Below, one piece after another: positions 56,801 through 64,000 of a stretch of 64,000 nucleotides of DNA. A program made the position numbers and the translations under genes. Origin of the DNA: Oxalobacter formigenes (lineage in GTDB: Bacteria; Pseudomonadota; Gammaproteobacteria; Burkholderiales; Burkholderiaceae_D); NCBI RefSeq assembly GCF_002127965.1, contig NZ_CP018787.1, positions 992,001 to 1,056,000 on the forward strand, written 5' to 3'. The notes beneath the pieces were generated by a model, which was not told the origin of the DNA, searched no databases, and worked only from the letters and a program-made list of their open reading frames with translations. Each line of letters opens with the position of its first letter. Position 1 is the first letter of the stretch.

Positions 56801-58130
56801 GGTCATCGGTGATTTCACCCTTAATGAAAATGGGGAGTTGATCACCAAATCCGATACGGCTCTTTTGACGGCCAAAAGTGACATTGTCGGAAATGACTGG
56901 ACGGTTACCCTGACCCAGAATAATGCCGAACTGGCGTTTCCTTTGCTGAAAAGCAGCACGGCAAACATGATCAACCGGATGGTTGCCGTCATGGGCGCGG
57001 ATGTGGATTCAGCGAATGCCGGAGTGAAGTTCATCAGTCGTGCGACCAGTGACAGTTTCGTCGGATCGAACGATATCCGGCTTGCCGCCGCAACGATCGA
57101 TGGAGCGGCGCGCCTGAATGCGACGGCAGCGATTGCCGATACGCTGTATTCCGTTTCAACGGCAAATACGAATGCCATTTATGACCGCTTCAGTGGTGCG
57201 AACGATCAGGTCAGGGCATCTTACAAGGATGCCAATGGCCAGTGGCGTCAGGAAAAAACCGGTATGCTGGCCGATGGTGCTAGCGTCTGGTTCACGCCGC
57301 TTTATCTGTATAACGACGTGTCAGGCATGAAGGCAGGTAATTTCAGCAACAGTTACCAGAGCAGTCTGGGTGGCATGACTCTCGGTGGCGACTATACTGT
57401 AACCGGCAAGGATAACGCGAAGTGGCGCTCAGGCGCTGCGGTTTCGGTCGGTACGGGGGACGTCAAGAGCAGGGGCGATTTCAACAAGACGAAAAACGAT
57501 GTCGATTTCTGGGGAATCAGGCTGTATTCGGGCTGGACGAAAGACAATCTGTCCGTGATCGGTTCATTGGGATACAGTCGCAGCAAGAACGATATCACTC
57601 AGGAGTTGCCGTCTTCCATGCAAATGGGCAGTCTTTCCGCTGATACACATGCGAGCGCATGGGATGTGGGCGTGAAAGGGGAATATCGCTTCGAAACGCC
57701 AAATGTCGATGTGATCCCTTATGCAGGGGTTCATTACACGCATCTCAAGACCAACGGTTTCGACGTGACGAATGCAGGCCAGACGGTTTTCAACATGGAA
57801 AGCGATACCCAGAATATATGGAGCTTCCCGCTGGGCGTGGCGTTTGAGAAAAATCTCAAATCACAAAATGGCTGGATGGTGAAACCGAAAGCATCCGTCG
57901 GTATTATTGCCGCAGCAGGTGATCTGAAAGCCCGATCAGTTGCGAGAATACCGGGGCTGGATGCAGCTTCAAGTCTCTCAACTGAAGTGGTTGATTCCAT
58001 TACGTTTGCCGGTGGTCTGGGAATTTCGGCGTCGAAAGGCAATGCGACTTTCGGTTTGACTTACGGCATTCAGGCTTCAGAAAACCGGACGGGGCAGGCG
58101 GCAGCCGTCTCTTTCCGGTACAAGTTCTGA
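53898..58130 (+). CDS. Autotransporter (type Va secretion) with extended signal peptide
   Basis: A 1410-residue autotransporter. The N-terminus MNRCYQIIWSKTRFARVVVS is the ESPR extended signal, followed by a hydrophobic core and likely cleavage after ANVALA (residue 60). The passenger, to about residue 1120, is Asn, Gly, Ser and Thr rich and repetitive, typical of a right-handed beta helix with NNTA and GGG patterns. Only one cysteine, near the start, is seen. The C-terminal beta-barrel, about residues 1130-1410, ends in Phe (VSFRYKF), as BAM substrates do. No catalytic triad or other enzyme motif was found, so an adhesin-like role is the default. It is a single-gene unit with a terminator. 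Confidence 0.9.
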   Translation: MNRCYQIIWSKTRFARVVVSELARTRGKKGGTARKDLVKSGQALLLSLSLAGLGANVALAEPANIVLINGGVVETGGNYVQVSEDRKIFNVQNSADFSNNHFSSNTTWNSPSAGTLTAILKSDETLNVSNAVFDNNRVTAGPGVVGNPKAGGINVSGGSVNLSNVKITSNSSYSEDLMGSTNGTYGGALGVTGSKTVLNNVTISNTTAGSNMQVQGAGFYQSGGTLYADGLHVNNNTASQDRNASVAGTGVSLWGITSGMIINSSFDNNTGILLETDKPAKGEEDTHDVLGGGIHIRNSPWNTSEKNVITITNSSISGNSINSAAAADVIKDSEWDTARGGGLYVKSDDASHPLSVTLNDVSFNNNTATSSTGKNVNAYAYGGAVMNRYADLTFNISQDMSYTGNSVHGENAKGGFLYLESTGSMAAKATFNVATGKTLTVGNDPLSLETKNDSTDSIAGTANSWLVKTGGGNMIVNGQLDKYEGNVQIDGGLLALKNVNSTLTIGSGSSLLVNNGKLDVSAGHLAVSTDAAKFEVGKLGAITARYDDFSEVTKKVDKTLDNNGVLSLSGDFSGSLMSLTDYQNKISALQNVSGHGSVQLAGVTIQVQQDTPVKLDDLSGIHATEVQATASAGSDNTVDLNTGKNTGVAALQVENAATDRDLKLNTKNSVLTLAGSNSGGQLVTGKDGAEVNTVITGSVVLGDVTGDAGKKTNGTLNGSVSGSVAVANGEFNVTQGIEAGAGNEVNVGGNAALNTSTVKLNGTAQMGVTGTLTTQNLVASADTMIAVGSGVSAGKLVVDQADLKGASIVLDPVWTGTGADTIMNASHLALNSFAGNGDINGLITVGQNSLAVLGDTTVDNAIVSFNKSVYQWGGNTGQVSAALALWKPFTLDKDFGGITVDGAAVSNQAVKGEVTFANNSLFMVNGSELKQNSPILSAGSGGGTFNLGTNAGDKVNFLVSGGQSGTYQVIGDFTLNENGELITKSDTALLTAKSDIVGNDWTVTLTQNNAELAFPLLKSSTANMINRMVAVMGADVDSANAGVKFISRATSDSFVGSNDIRLAAATIDGAARLNATAAIADTLYSVSTANTNAIYDRFSGANDQVRASYKDANGQWRQEKTGMLADGASVWFTPLYLYNDVSGMKAGNFSNSYQSSLGGMTLGGDYTVTGKDNAKWRSGAAVSVGTGDVKSRGDFNKTKNDVDFWGIRLYSGWTKDNLSVIGSLGYSRSKNDITQELPSSMQMGSLSADTHASAWDVGVKGEYRFETPNVDVIPYAGVHYTHLKTNGFDVTNAGQTVFNMESDTQNIWSFPLGVAFEKNLKSQNGWMVKPKASVGIIAAAGDLKARSVARIPGLDAASSLSTEVVDSITFAGGLGISASKGNATFGLTYGIQASENRTGQAAAVSFRYKF

Positions 58131-58170
58131 TAGTCTGTTGCCTCTGTGTCCGGTCGGACACTGGAATCAA

Positions 58171-58198
58171 AAAAACCGGGGATTGCCCGGTTTTTTTG
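58171..58198. terminator. Bidirectional intrinsic terminator between the autotransporter and pyrophosphatase genes
   Basis: AAAAACCGGG, loop GATTG, CCCGGTTTTTTT. The symmetric A and T runs serve the convergent genes on both sides. Confidence 0.9.
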
Positions 58199-58218
58199 AT
58201 CTCAAATGCTGGATCAGC

Positions 58219-59265
58219 TTATTTCCTGAATGCTTTTTCCAGATCGGGAATGAGCTGTTTTTTCCGGCTCATGACACCCGGAAGCTTCATTTCGTCATTG
58301 ACGATTTTTTTCGAAAAGGCATTCTCGATCAGTTGGGGATTGTCGGAGACAACCAGCAGGGTGGTATTGCCCTGCATGATGTCTGTCAGCATGAACAGGA
58401 CAGACTGGCTATGCGTTTTTTCCTTCATATCTTTCATGGCAGAAAGAAAACCGGCTTTGCGTTTCAGGGCAGGCGTAGAATCGGTCATTTCAAGCTGGGC
58501 GATCCCGATTTTCTGGCCGTTCATATTGAATTCCTTGTAATCTCTCTGAAGCAGTTCCATGCTGCCCTTCTGGCTAATGTCGGATTTGATGGCAAAGAGT
58601 TTCATGCCAAGCGCCGCTATGTCGTCAACTCCTGCAATTTTTGCCAGTGCATTTGCCGATTCAAGGTCTTTGTCAGTGGCTGTCGCCGATCTGAATATGA
58701 CGGTATCCGAGAGAATGGCGCCCAGCATGATGCCGGCAATGTCTTTTGGAACCGGGATGCCGTAGTAGGTGTACACCTGATACAGAACGGTGGCTGTGCT
58801 TCCGTAGGGCAGTATCCATGCTTCCAGCGGGGAACTGGACGTAACGTTACCGAGTTTGTGGTGGTCTGCAATGAATACCAGATTGGCCTTGTCGAAACCG
58901 GCAGGGGCTTGTGGGGTATCGGTAAAGTCGACGATGGCGATATTTCTGTTGGCAACATTGCCGACGAGTTCGGGTGCCGGAACCGAAAACCGTTCAAGGA
59001 CGTATTTTGTTTCGGGATTCAACGGCCCTTGTGTCATGGGAACGGCGGACTTGCCCAGTTGATTCAACAGGTGCGACAGGGCGATGGCGGAAGCGGTCGA
59101 ATCGGTATCCGGGTTGCTGTGTCCGGTGACGAGAATGGGTTCTCTGGCAACGGTGTTTTCGGCATAAGCCGCCGGATTTGAAAAGAGAAGGCCTGTAGCC
59201 AGAATGAATGTACTGAACAGGCAGATGAAAAGGCGCGCCTTTGTGAGAGTGGAAGTGTTGTGCAT
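58219..59265 (-). CDS. Exported family II (manganese-dependent) inorganic pyrophosphatase
   Basis: A 348-residue protein of the DHH family II pyrophosphatase group. The metal-site motifs are present: GHSNPDTDS at 48-56 (His49, Asp53, Asp55), the family DHH motif in IADHHKLGN, AILSDTVIFRS, and the C-terminal substrate motif SRKKQLIPDLEKAF. The DHHA2 domain occupies the last 130 residues. Unusually, the first 35 residues form a signal peptide (basic N-region, ICLFSTFILATGLLF, then PAAYA before EN), so the mature enzyme of about 313 residues should act in the periplasm. Known family II enzymes are cytoplasmic. AAGGG precedes the ATG. Confidence 0.88.
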   Translation of the reverse strand: MHNTSTLTKARLFICLFSTFILATGLLFSNPAAYAENTVAREPILVTGHSNPDTDSTASAIALSHLLNQLGKSAVPMTQGPLNPETKYVLERFSVPAPELVGNVANRNIAIVDFTDTPQAPAGFDKANLVFIADHHKLGNVTSSSPLEAWILPYGSTATVLYQVYTYYGIPVPKDIAGIMLGAILSDTVIFRSATATDKDLESANALAKIAGVDDIAALGMKLFAIKSDISQKGSMELLQRDYKEFNMNGQKIGIAQLEMTDSTPALKRKAGFLSAMKDMKEKTHSQSVLFMLTDIMQGNTTLLVVSDNPQLIENAFSKKIVNDEMKLPGVMSRKKQLIPDLEKAFRK

Positions 59266-59330
59266 GATGCCCTTTAAACGGGTTCAATAATAATGGGGAG
59301 ATTATAGGGGCAACACATGACGTTTATATG

Positions 59331-59359
59331 AAAAAAGCCGTGCATTGCACGGCTTTTTT
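59331..59359 (-). terminator. Intrinsic terminator after the DUF1540 gene
   Basis: AAAAAAGCCGTGC, loop ATT, GCACGGCTTTTTT; the whole is nearly palindromic and works in both directions. It ends the FMN reductase-DUF1540 unit on the minus strand and separates it from the pyrophosphatase. Confidence 0.88.
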
Positions 59360-59374
59360 GACATTCAGGCAGGA

Positions 59375-59683
59375 TTACTGGTGAACGTATGTCTGGCAGC
59401 TGGCCTTGGTATTGTTGAACCCGACGATGATTTCATCGGCCATGCATTCGTAGTCGTCATTGAATTTGCAGTCCGCTACCTTGCAGGCACCGACGCCGGA
59501 AACCCGTCCCACTGATTTGGCGTGGGCAGAGATGTCAGGGACGGCGAAGAAGGTATCGCAACCCGGATTGTTTTCATCGCCGACGGTGATGGCGCGCGCA
59601 TGGCAGCCCATGTCTTTATTGAAGCCACAGGCCTGCGCGGTACAGGCCTTGACCTGCGGCATGATGATTTCGATATGTTTCAT
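59375..59683 (-). CDS. Protein with two DUF1540-type cysteine modules
   Basis: A 102-residue cytoplasmic protein made of two related modules, each with cysteine spacing of the DUF1540 type: VKACTAQACGFNKDMGCHARAITVG followed by GCDTFF, and GACKVADCKFNDDYECMADEIIVG followed by SCQTYV (only the cysteine pattern matters). Eight cysteines suggest metal binding, by analogy, though no metal is known. DUF1540 proteins are best known in Firmicutes, so presence in a betaproteobacterium is notable. AGGAGAAAG precedes the ATG. It follows the FMN reductase gene by 37 bases in one unit. Confidence 0.8.
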   Translation of the reverse strand: MKHIEIIMPQVKACTAQACGFNKDMGCHARAITVGDENNPGCDTFFAVPDISAHAKSVGRVSGVGACKVADCKFNDDYECMADEIIVGFNNTKASCQTYVHQ

Positions 59684-59720
59684 AATCTTTCTCCTGACTC
59701 AGTTTGAATGTGTGAATGGA

Positions 59721-60284
59721 TTATTCGTCCTCGCGAAGGGGCTTTAATGCATTTCCCCATGAAATGACCTGTGCAAGCATGTTGTTGACGGTTTTTTCAT
59801 GTCGTGGATTAGGCTTGAATACGGTCAGTTTTTCGAAGTCTTCAAAGAGAGACAACATGACTTCCGCCCTGACGTCGGCGATCATCAGCGCTCCCATCAG
59901 GATGCGGAGCTGTTCGATGGCACGGATAGCGCCCATCGAACCATAGCCGACAAATCCTGCCGATTTGTTGTTCCATTCGAAAAACAGGTAGTCGATCGCG
60001 TTTTTCAGTGAGGCAGGCGGGGAGTGATTGTATTCGGGGGTGACGAATACAAAACCGTCGAACGAGTCGATTTTCTCGGCCCATTTTTTTGTATGGTCCT
60101 GCGTATATTGCCCGGATGACGCGGGTTGGGGCTCGTCCAGAAGAGGCAGGTTGTAGTCCTTGATATCGACCAGTTCCACTTCAATATCCGTGCGTTGCCG
60201 GGCGATTTCATAGATCCATTTTGCGACCGCTTCCCCGTTGCGGCCCGGGCGGGTACTTCCGATAATGATGGCAAGCCTGAACAT
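59721..60284 (-). CDS. NADPH-dependent FMN reductase family protein
   Basis: A 187-residue flavodoxin-like reductase. The phosphate-binding loop is GSTRPGRNGE near the N-terminus, and TPEYNHSPPASLKNAIDYL is the family signature for the isoalloxazine site. Relatives reduce FMN, azo dyes, quinones or chromate with NADPH. AAAGGTG precedes the ATG at 60284. It is the first gene of a unit with the DUF1540 protein, a pairing that could link flavin reduction with a metal or thiol protein, but this is inference. Confidence 0.88.
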   Translation of the reverse strand: MFRLAIIIGSTRPGRNGEAVAKWIYEIARQRTDIEVELVDIKDYNLPLLDEPQPASSGQYTQDHTKKWAEKIDSFDGFVFVTPEYNHSPPASLKNAIDYLFFEWNNKSAGFVGYGSMGAIRAIEQLRILMGALMIADVRAEVMLSLFEDFEKLTVFKPNPRHEKTVNNMLAQVISWGNALKPLREDE

Positions 60285-60452
60285 GTTGCACCTTTCTTTC
60301 CGTTACAAGAAACGGTTTTTCAACCATACTGTCATCAGCTTATTTCTTTTTTTTGAACGACTGTTTCAGTTTTCGCAAATAATGGTCAAAATTATCCGAT
60401 AATAAGACCCTTTGGCGAGTCGATCATTTCCAGTTTATAGACAGGAGGAAAC

Positions 60453-61532
60453 ATGCAGGACAAGAAGATGCCGTTCAGACAGAAACTGGGCGCTGTGTTG
60501 TTGTTGGCGGCTTTCGGGTTTTGTGCCAATGTCATGGCACAAGGGATGGCCGTTGCACCGTCAACACCGGCTACGGCTGATCAGAATGCGACGGGGCAGC
60601 AGACGGCTGCAGCTCCTGAACAACCCGCGAAACCCCAGCCACCGGCAATGGTCAAAACGCAGGTTCCAGGATATTACCGGACGATGGTTGGCCAGTTCGA
60701 AGTGACGGCTCTTTTTGACGGTGTTTTTGAATTCCATCCGGAATTGTTGAAAAATGCGGACAAGCAGGAAATCGACAAGGCCCTGACGCACCATTATGGA
60801 AAATTGACCGGTATCCAGTCGGCAGTGAATGCTTATCTCATCAATACAGGCGACCACCTTGTATTGGTCGATGCGGGAGCGGGCCAGCTTTTCAGCGAAG
60901 ACAAGCAGGGACACATGATGGAAAACCTGAAGGCCTCCGGATATCAGCCTGAACAGGTGGATACGATTGTGATGACCCATCTGCATGGCGACCACACCGG
61001 CGGTCTCTCCAACAAGGAAGGCAGCCTCTTGTTCCCGAATGCGATGGTGTACGCCAACAAGCTTGAAAACGAATACTGGCTTTCCGAACAGGTGGCTGCC
61101 GCTGCGCCACCGGAAAAGCAGATGTTTTTCAAACTGGCTCGTGAATCGGCTGTCCCCTATCTGTCTGCTGAAAAATGGAAACCCATTGAACCGGGCGCGG
61201 AAATCGTACCGGGAATCAAGGCCGTTGCAGCCTACGGCCATACACCGGGCCATACGGCTTTTCAGGTATCGTCCGATGGGCAGCAATTGCTGATCTGGGG
61301 CGATATCATTCATAGCCATGCCATCCAGTTCAATCGTCCGGACGTTGCCATTGAATACGATTCCGATTCCACGAAGGCTGTCATGACCAGAAAGAATCTG
61401 TTGAAAGAAGTTTCAGACAAAGGTGAACTGGTTGCCGGTATGCATTTGCCTTTCCCGGGGTTGGGATACGTCAGAAGCGAAGGTAACGGCAAGTACAGCT
61501 GGGTGCCAGTTGAATATACACCGATTAAATAA
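60453..61532 (+). CDS. Exported metallo-beta-lactamase-fold hydrolase
   Basis: A 359-residue MBL-fold enzyme. A signal peptide (about residues 1-29, ending FGFCANVMAQ) is followed by a Pro, Ala and Gln rich linker to about 65. The metal motif HLHGDHTGG is near residue 175, with further ligands in GHTPGHTAF and WGDIIHSH. The overall pattern is closer to MBL-fold lactonases or hydrolases than to true beta-lactamases (in particular QSAVNAYLINTG, GYVRSEG). It should act in the periplasm. AGGAGGAAAC gives a strong ribosome binding site. It is a single gene with a terminator. Confidence 0.86.
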   Translation: MQDKKMPFRQKLGAVLLLAAFGFCANVMAQGMAVAPSTPATADQNATGQQTAAAPEQPAKPQPPAMVKTQVPGYYRTMVGQFEVTALFDGVFEFHPELLKNADKQEIDKALTHHYGKLTGIQSAVNAYLINTGDHLVLVDAGAGQLFSEDKQGHMMENLKASGYQPEQVDTIVMTHLHGDHTGGLSNKEGSLLFPNAMVYANKLENEYWLSEQVAAAAPPEKQMFFKLARESAVPYLSAEKWKPIEPGAEIVPGIKAVAAYGHTPGHTAFQVSSDGQQLLIWGDIIHSHAIQFNRPDVAIEYDSDSTKAVMTRKNLLKEVSDKGELVAGMHLPFPGLGYVRSEGNGKYSWVPVEYTPIK

Positions 61533-61548
61533 ATCGGCGAAATGGATA

Positions 61549-61583
61549 AATCCTGCCAGTCGAAAGATGGCAGGATTTTTTTT
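61549..61583. terminator. Intrinsic terminator after the MBL-fold gene
   Basis: AATCCTGCCA, nine-base loop, TGGCAGGATT, then six further T. It lies between convergent genes and ends six bases from the ABC permease stop. Confidence 0.9.
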
Positions 61584-61588
61584 GAGTC

Positions 61589-62728
61589 TTAACCGCCCTG
61601 AACGACGGACTTTCTGAAACGTGCCAGTGCGGCGAAGAAGAATACGATCCCGATCAGCGCCATTGCGAGGAATTCAGGCCAGACGATGGAGAATCCGGCT
61701 CCCCGGTACAGGATGGATTGGGCCAGCCGGACAAAGTAGGTGGTCGGTGCGAATTGCATAACGTTCTGGACCCATACCGGCATACTTTCCTGCGGTGTCG
61801 TTCCGCCTGAAAGCATTTGCAGCGGGATGATGGTCAAAAAGATCAACAGGCCAAGCTGGGGCATCGACCGGGCAAGTGTCCCAAGGAAAATACCAATGGA
61901 AGCCGCAGAGAACAAATAAACGGCTGCCGCCCCGATAAACAGGGCGATCGATCCGGCAATCGGGACGCCAAGGGCGATCTTGATCACAAAAATGAGGGCG
62001 AACGAGGCCCCTATCAGCACGGCCAGACCGTTTGCCCAGATTTTGGAAATCATGATTTCAGTCGCTCCCAGCGGCATCGCCAGAAGATGCTCCAGTGTCC
62101 CGTGCTCCCGCTCCCGGATATAGGCGGCGCCGACAAGAATGATGGTCAGCATGTTGACGTTGTTGATGACTTCCATCACGCCACCGAACCAGAAACCGGT
62201 CAGGTTCGGGTTGAAGCGGACATGCGTGACCAGATCGATAGGCGGCGCTGACGAGGTATCCGTCGTCCTGTTCAGGTATTCGGCAATCTCCCGCTCGAAA
62301 ATGCTTTGTATGTAACCGGAACCGATAAAGGCCTGACTCATCACGGTTGCGTCGATATTCAGCTGGATCTTCGGGCTGCGTCCGGCTTGCATGTCTTTCT
62401 GGAAACTGGGCGGTATGATGACGGCAAAAGAATAGTAGCCGCGGTCAAGCGCTTCATCCATGTCTTTCAACGAAATGACATCCGGTTTTTTGAAGAAAGG
62501 CTGGGTCAGCGAGCCGATCAGGCGTTGCGACAGCTGGGAATGGTCTTCATCGACAATGGCGACCGGTGCGTTATGCAGTTCCTGCGATACGCCTTTGGCA
62601 GCGCTGTAAATGCCTCCCGTGAATGCCCAGATGATCAGAAACAGCAATACCTTGTCTGCCCAGAGACTGTTGAGTTCCTTGACGCCCAGACGGTAGATGT
62701 TGCTGAGATGTATTCTGAATTTCGACAT
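61589..62728 (-). CDS. ABC-2 type transport permease (YhhJ/YbhR-like)
   Basis: A 379-residue permease with one N-terminal membrane helix (about 25-45), a large periplasmic domain (about 50-170) and five C-terminal helices, the layout of YhhJ and YbhR-type exporters of the ABC-2 superfamily. The motif YIREREHGTLEHLLAMP in the cytoplasmic loop is characteristic. It immediately follows the ATPase-permease gene on the minus strand (stop and start adjoin) and is preceded by GGAGAAA. With it and an upstream membrane fusion protein, expected beyond the window, it would form a periplasm-spanning exporter. Confidence 0.9.
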   Translation of the reverse strand: MSKFRIHLSNIYRLGVKELNSLWADKVLLFLIIWAFTGGIYSAAKGVSQELHNAPVAIVDEDHSQLSQRLIGSLTQPFFKKPDVISLKDMDEALDRGYYSFAVIIPPSFQKDMQAGRSPKIQLNIDATVMSQAFIGSGYIQSIFEREIAEYLNRTTDTSSAPPIDLVTHVRFNPNLTGFWFGGVMEVINNVNMLTIILVGAAYIREREHGTLEHLLAMPLGATEIMISKIWANGLAVLIGASFALIFVIKIALGVPIAGSIALFIGAAAVYLFSAASIGIFLGTLARSMPQLGLLIFLTIIPLQMLSGGTTPQESMPVWVQNVMQFAPTTYFVRLAQSILYRGAGFSIVWPEFLAMALIGIVFFFAALARFRKSVVQGG

Positions 62729-64000
62729 TTATTTCTCCTGTTTGGGCAAGAACAGCCAGGCAAGGAATGTCAGGGCCGGTATGAAAAGAGCCAGCGAGAT
62801 GAGCGGCCCCATCAGGTCGGAAAAGCCCAGTGCCTTGGTGAATACGCCACGGGAGAGGATAAGGAAATAGGTGGCAGGGAAAAATTGCCCGATCCAGTAG
62901 GCACCGCCTTCAAGTGAACCGACGGGTGTGGTCAGCCCTGAAAACTGGGCGGTTGGAAGCATGGTCAGGATGGCCGTGCCGAACAGGGCGGAAATCTGGG
63001 TATTGGTGAACGTCGAAATGACGAGTCCGAGTCCTGTCGTTGCCGTGACGTAAAGAAGGGCACCGACTGTCAGGGCAAGAAAACTGCCTTTTAACGGCAC
63101 ATGGAAGAAAAATACGGCACACCCAACCATCAGGAAATAACTGATCATGGAGAGAACAATATAGGGAAGCTGTTTTCCGACCAGAAATTCGAATTTGGTG
63201 ACAGGGGTGACGTACAGGTTGGTAATCGAGCCCAGTTCCTTTTCACGCACGATACCCAGCGCCATCAGGATGGCGGGAATCAGCATCAGCAACAGGGGGA
63301 TAATGGCCGGAACCATGGCGTAAAGGCTCTTGAAATCCTGATTGTACCGGTATCGGAGTTCCAGACTGGACGAGGCTGTCTTGCCGGAACCGCTTGTCTC
63401 GCTTGCCAGTTGTTGCAGGTATTTCGAGTGAAGACCCTGAACATATCCCTTGATGGTTTCGCCACGGTAAGGCATCGCGCCATCCACCCAGGCTCCAATT
63501 TGCGGATTTTTCCCCTGCGTCAGGTCACGGCCGAAGCCCGACGGGATTTCAATGGCAACGCTGATTTTGCCGCTTTCCATCCGTTTTTCAAGATCCTTGC
63601 TGTCTTTCAGGGCAGGTTGTTCGATAAAGTATCGTGAGCCGGCAATATTGTGTATGTAATCACGCGATTGCGGCGTCTGGTCATAGTCCAGTACGGCGAA
63701 TTTCAGGTTTTCCACGTCCATCGAAATACCGCCGCCGAGAACGAAGAAGAGCAGGATGCTGCCCAGTATGGCGAAACCGAGCCGGATAGGGTCGCGCCGC
63801 AGTTCCAGCATTTCACGCGATGCGTAAGCCAGAAGACGCCTCAAACTGAAGTAAGGCGATTCTTCTTCGTGTTTTTCAGGCTCGAGTTCAACCTCTTCAC
63901 TGAACGTTGATTTTTCTGATCCGGAAGCTTCTTCGAGGTATTCGATGAAGGCCTGTTCCAGCGTTTCGGCGTGTTTGCTTTCCTGCAGTTCTTTCGGTTT
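62729..64000 (-). CDS. rbbA: RbbA/YhiH-type ABC ATPase-permease fusion, C-terminal part (5' end outside window)
   Basis: The frame is open from the stop at 62729 to the window edge, 423 codons. The N-terminal visible part, about 50 residues (ETLEQAFIEYLEEASGSE), is the tail of an ABC ATPase; the rest is an ABC-2 permease with helices near its N-terminus, a periplasmic loop and further helices, and the motif IVREKELGSITNLYVTP. The fusion of ATPase and permease is the architecture of RbbA/YhiH. In E. coli such genes neighbour yhhJ and yhiI. A TTG-initiated shorter frame at 63844 is only an internal point, not the start. Substrate unknown. Confidence 0.85.
   Translation of the reverse strand, partial: KPKELQESKHAETLEQAFIEYLEEASGSEKSTFSEEVELEPEKHEEESPYFSLRRLLAYASREMLELRRDPIRLGFAILGSILLFFVLGGGISMDVENLKFAVLDYDQTPQSRDYIHNIAGSRYFIEQPALKDSKDLEKRMESGKISVAIEIPSGFGRDLTQGKNPQIGAWVDGAMPYRGETIKGYVQGLHSKYLQQLASETSGSGKTASSSLELRYRYNQDFKSLYAMVPAIIPLLLMLIPAILMALGIVREKELGSITNLYVTPVTKFEFLVGKQLPYIVLSMISYFLMVGCAVFFFHVPLKGSFLALTVGALLYVTATTGLGLVISTFTNTQISALFGTAILTMLPTAQFSGLTTPVGSLEGGAYWIGQFFPATYFLILSRGVFTKALGFSDLMGPLISLALFIPALTFLAWLFLPKQEK

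Noticed and set aside
1-64000. CRISPR arrays, rRNA genes or complete insertion sequences
   Set aside because: No regularly spaced direct repeats, no rRNA-like stretch and no transposase frame were found on either strand.

Overview
The window looks like chromosome of a betaproteobacterium of the family Oxalobacteraceae, most likely an Oxalobacter (inference). Base composition is close to 50% GC. The house-keeping blocks follow orders usual for Burkholderiales: carA-carB-greA-yhbY-rlmE-ftsH-folP-glmM, and yciV/rnm-htpX-yciO-M50 protease-trpS. Ribonucleotide reduction is by a B12-dependent class II enzyme (nrdJ), which suits an anaerobic gut organism.

Layout. 1-8.9 kb: a truncated cyclopropane fatty acid synthase, tcdA and thpR (3' ends overlapping), a MATE exporter coupled to an ArnT-like glycosyltransferase, ribosomal protein L31 type B, a small secreted basic protein, and an OmpR/EnvZ two-component pair. 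9-21.8 kb: purL, alaS with a TusA-like sulfur carrier, etfB-etfA, nrdJ and a methyltransferase. 22-23 kb: an unknown gene whose stop codon lies inside a strong promoter, a probable 6S RNA and a small cysteine-rich protein. 23.3-33.2 kb: a DUF349 coiled-coil protein, hslO, a gamma-carbonic anhydrase, an alpha/beta hydrolase, RNase AM, htpX, yciO, an M50 protease and trpS. 33.2-44.3 kb: carAB behind a structured leader, greA, yhbY, rlmE, ftsH, folP, glmM, tRNA-Pro and tRNA-Arg.

44.3-50.6 kb is accessory DNA. Just after tRNA-Arg lies the C-terminal remnant of a tyrosine integrase. A GGDEF-EAL gene follows, and its 3' end runs into a copy of a tRNA 3' end that resembles an attachment site. Beyond it are a 55-residue signal-peptide-like ORF and an isolated phage cassette (tail fibre, DUF4376 protein, decayed phage small protein) with no other phage structural genes.

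50.6-64 kb is envelope and redox oriented: an amino-acid permease with a membrane-anchored methyltransferase, a DsbC catalytic domain without an export signal, a 1410-residue ESPR autotransporter behind an AT-rich region, an exported family II pyrophosphatase, a double DUF1540 protein, an FMN reductase, an exported metallo-beta-lactamase-fold hydrolase, and an RbbA/YhhJ-type ABC export system cut by the window end.

Intrinsic terminators are plentiful and clear, so most transcription unit boundaries can be read directly. No rRNA, CRISPR array or intact insertion sequence was seen. All functions are assigned by recognising families from the translated sequence; no database search was run.
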